Source: Streptosporangium lutulentum (GTDB taxonomy: Bacteria; Actinomycetota; Actinomycetes; Streptosporangiales; Streptosporangiaceae). From it: a stretch of DNA of 64,000 bases. The number at the start of each line of letters is the position of its first letter. The stretch's first letter is position 1. The translations under genes were made by a program, and so were the position numbers. Below, one piece after another: positions 63,929-64,000 of this stretch. Where the stretch lies: the NCBI RefSeq assembly GCF_030811455.1, contig NZ_JAUSQU010000001.1, positions 3,224,001 to 3,288,000 on the forward strand. The letters run 5' to 3'. The notes under the pieces were generated by a model. It saw nothing but the letters and a program-made list of their open reading frames with translations, had not been told where the DNA came from and made no database searches.

Positions 63929-64000
63929 TGCGATGGTGGAAGGTACTCGGTCTGGCAGGTGTCGCCGGCGTCGCGGCCACGGGCGTGGTCATGGTGCGGG
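63929..64000 (+). CDS. N-terminus of a small membrane protein (cut by window edge)
   Basis: ATG 63929 opens MRWWKVLGLAGVAGVAATGVVMVR, a basic start and one hydrophobic helix, then the window ends. Similar short membrane-anchored proteins are common in actinomycetes. Divergent from the permuted-papain gene by 18 bp. Confidence 0.6.

Overview
This is a high-GC actinomycete chromosome segment. Its gene families point to the Streptosporangiaceae (Streptosporangium, Nonomuraea and relatives): a DUF5753 helix-turn-helix/DUF397 pair, tandem DUF574 SAM methyltransferases, a CHAP protein of the 'MDPIG' type, F420-linked oxidoreductases, an iron box of the DmdR/IdeR type, and a split cobalamin locus with aerobic CobN. 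The genus is inferred from family content only. I see no rRNA, tRNA, CRISPR array, phage or replication origin.

Layout. 1-2 kb: MerR regulator (cut by the window edge), SDR, a frameshifted gene and a LinA/AadA-like nucleotidyltransferase. 2-11 kb: carbon and redox block with transketolase, CoA-disulfide reductase-like enzyme, cysteine-free HesB-like protein, hemerythrin, F420-type LLM oxidoreductase and phosphoketolase. 11-17 kb: DUF427, PepSY protein with a two-component system, then a self-contained operon of membrane protein, winged-helix regulator and ABC exporter behind a CAAACTAGTTTG operator. 17-19.4 kb: small conserved gene and an IS1341-type tnpB with an intact RuvC triad and a right-end hairpin. 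19.7-24 kb: CHAP protein, iron-boxed siderophore-interacting protein, AraC regulator with divergent NmrA-like protein, DUF1772 protein.

24-36 kb: corrin ring synthesis. cobN is on the minus strand behind a cobalamin riboswitch. cobG-cobH-cobIJ run divergently, followed by cobK, cbiD, cobM and cobL. Between riboswitch and cobN lies a 58-codon repeat-rich reading frame with its own Shine-Dalgarno sequence and a GTGA overlap with cobN; this is the most novel observation here. CobF is absent from this cluster and CbiD probably takes its place.

36-48 kb: low-molecular-weight phosphatase, a cyclooxygenase-like heme dioxygenase, DUF1707 protein, an apparently leaderless MerR regulator with its membrane partner, an O-methyltransferase, an ABC importer lacking its ATPase, rhodanese, GlxA regulator, PfkB kinase and DUF421 protein. 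49-54 kb: LysR and SDR, a truncated frameshifted mug relic, and a divergent RclR/RclA pair with both redox cysteines of RclR conserved. 54-64 kb: GNAT, SDR-DUF2867, the DUF5753/DUF397/ATPase/two-methyltransferase block, fasciclin protein, PPOX protein, FAD amine-oxidase-like protein and a permuted-papain hydrolase.
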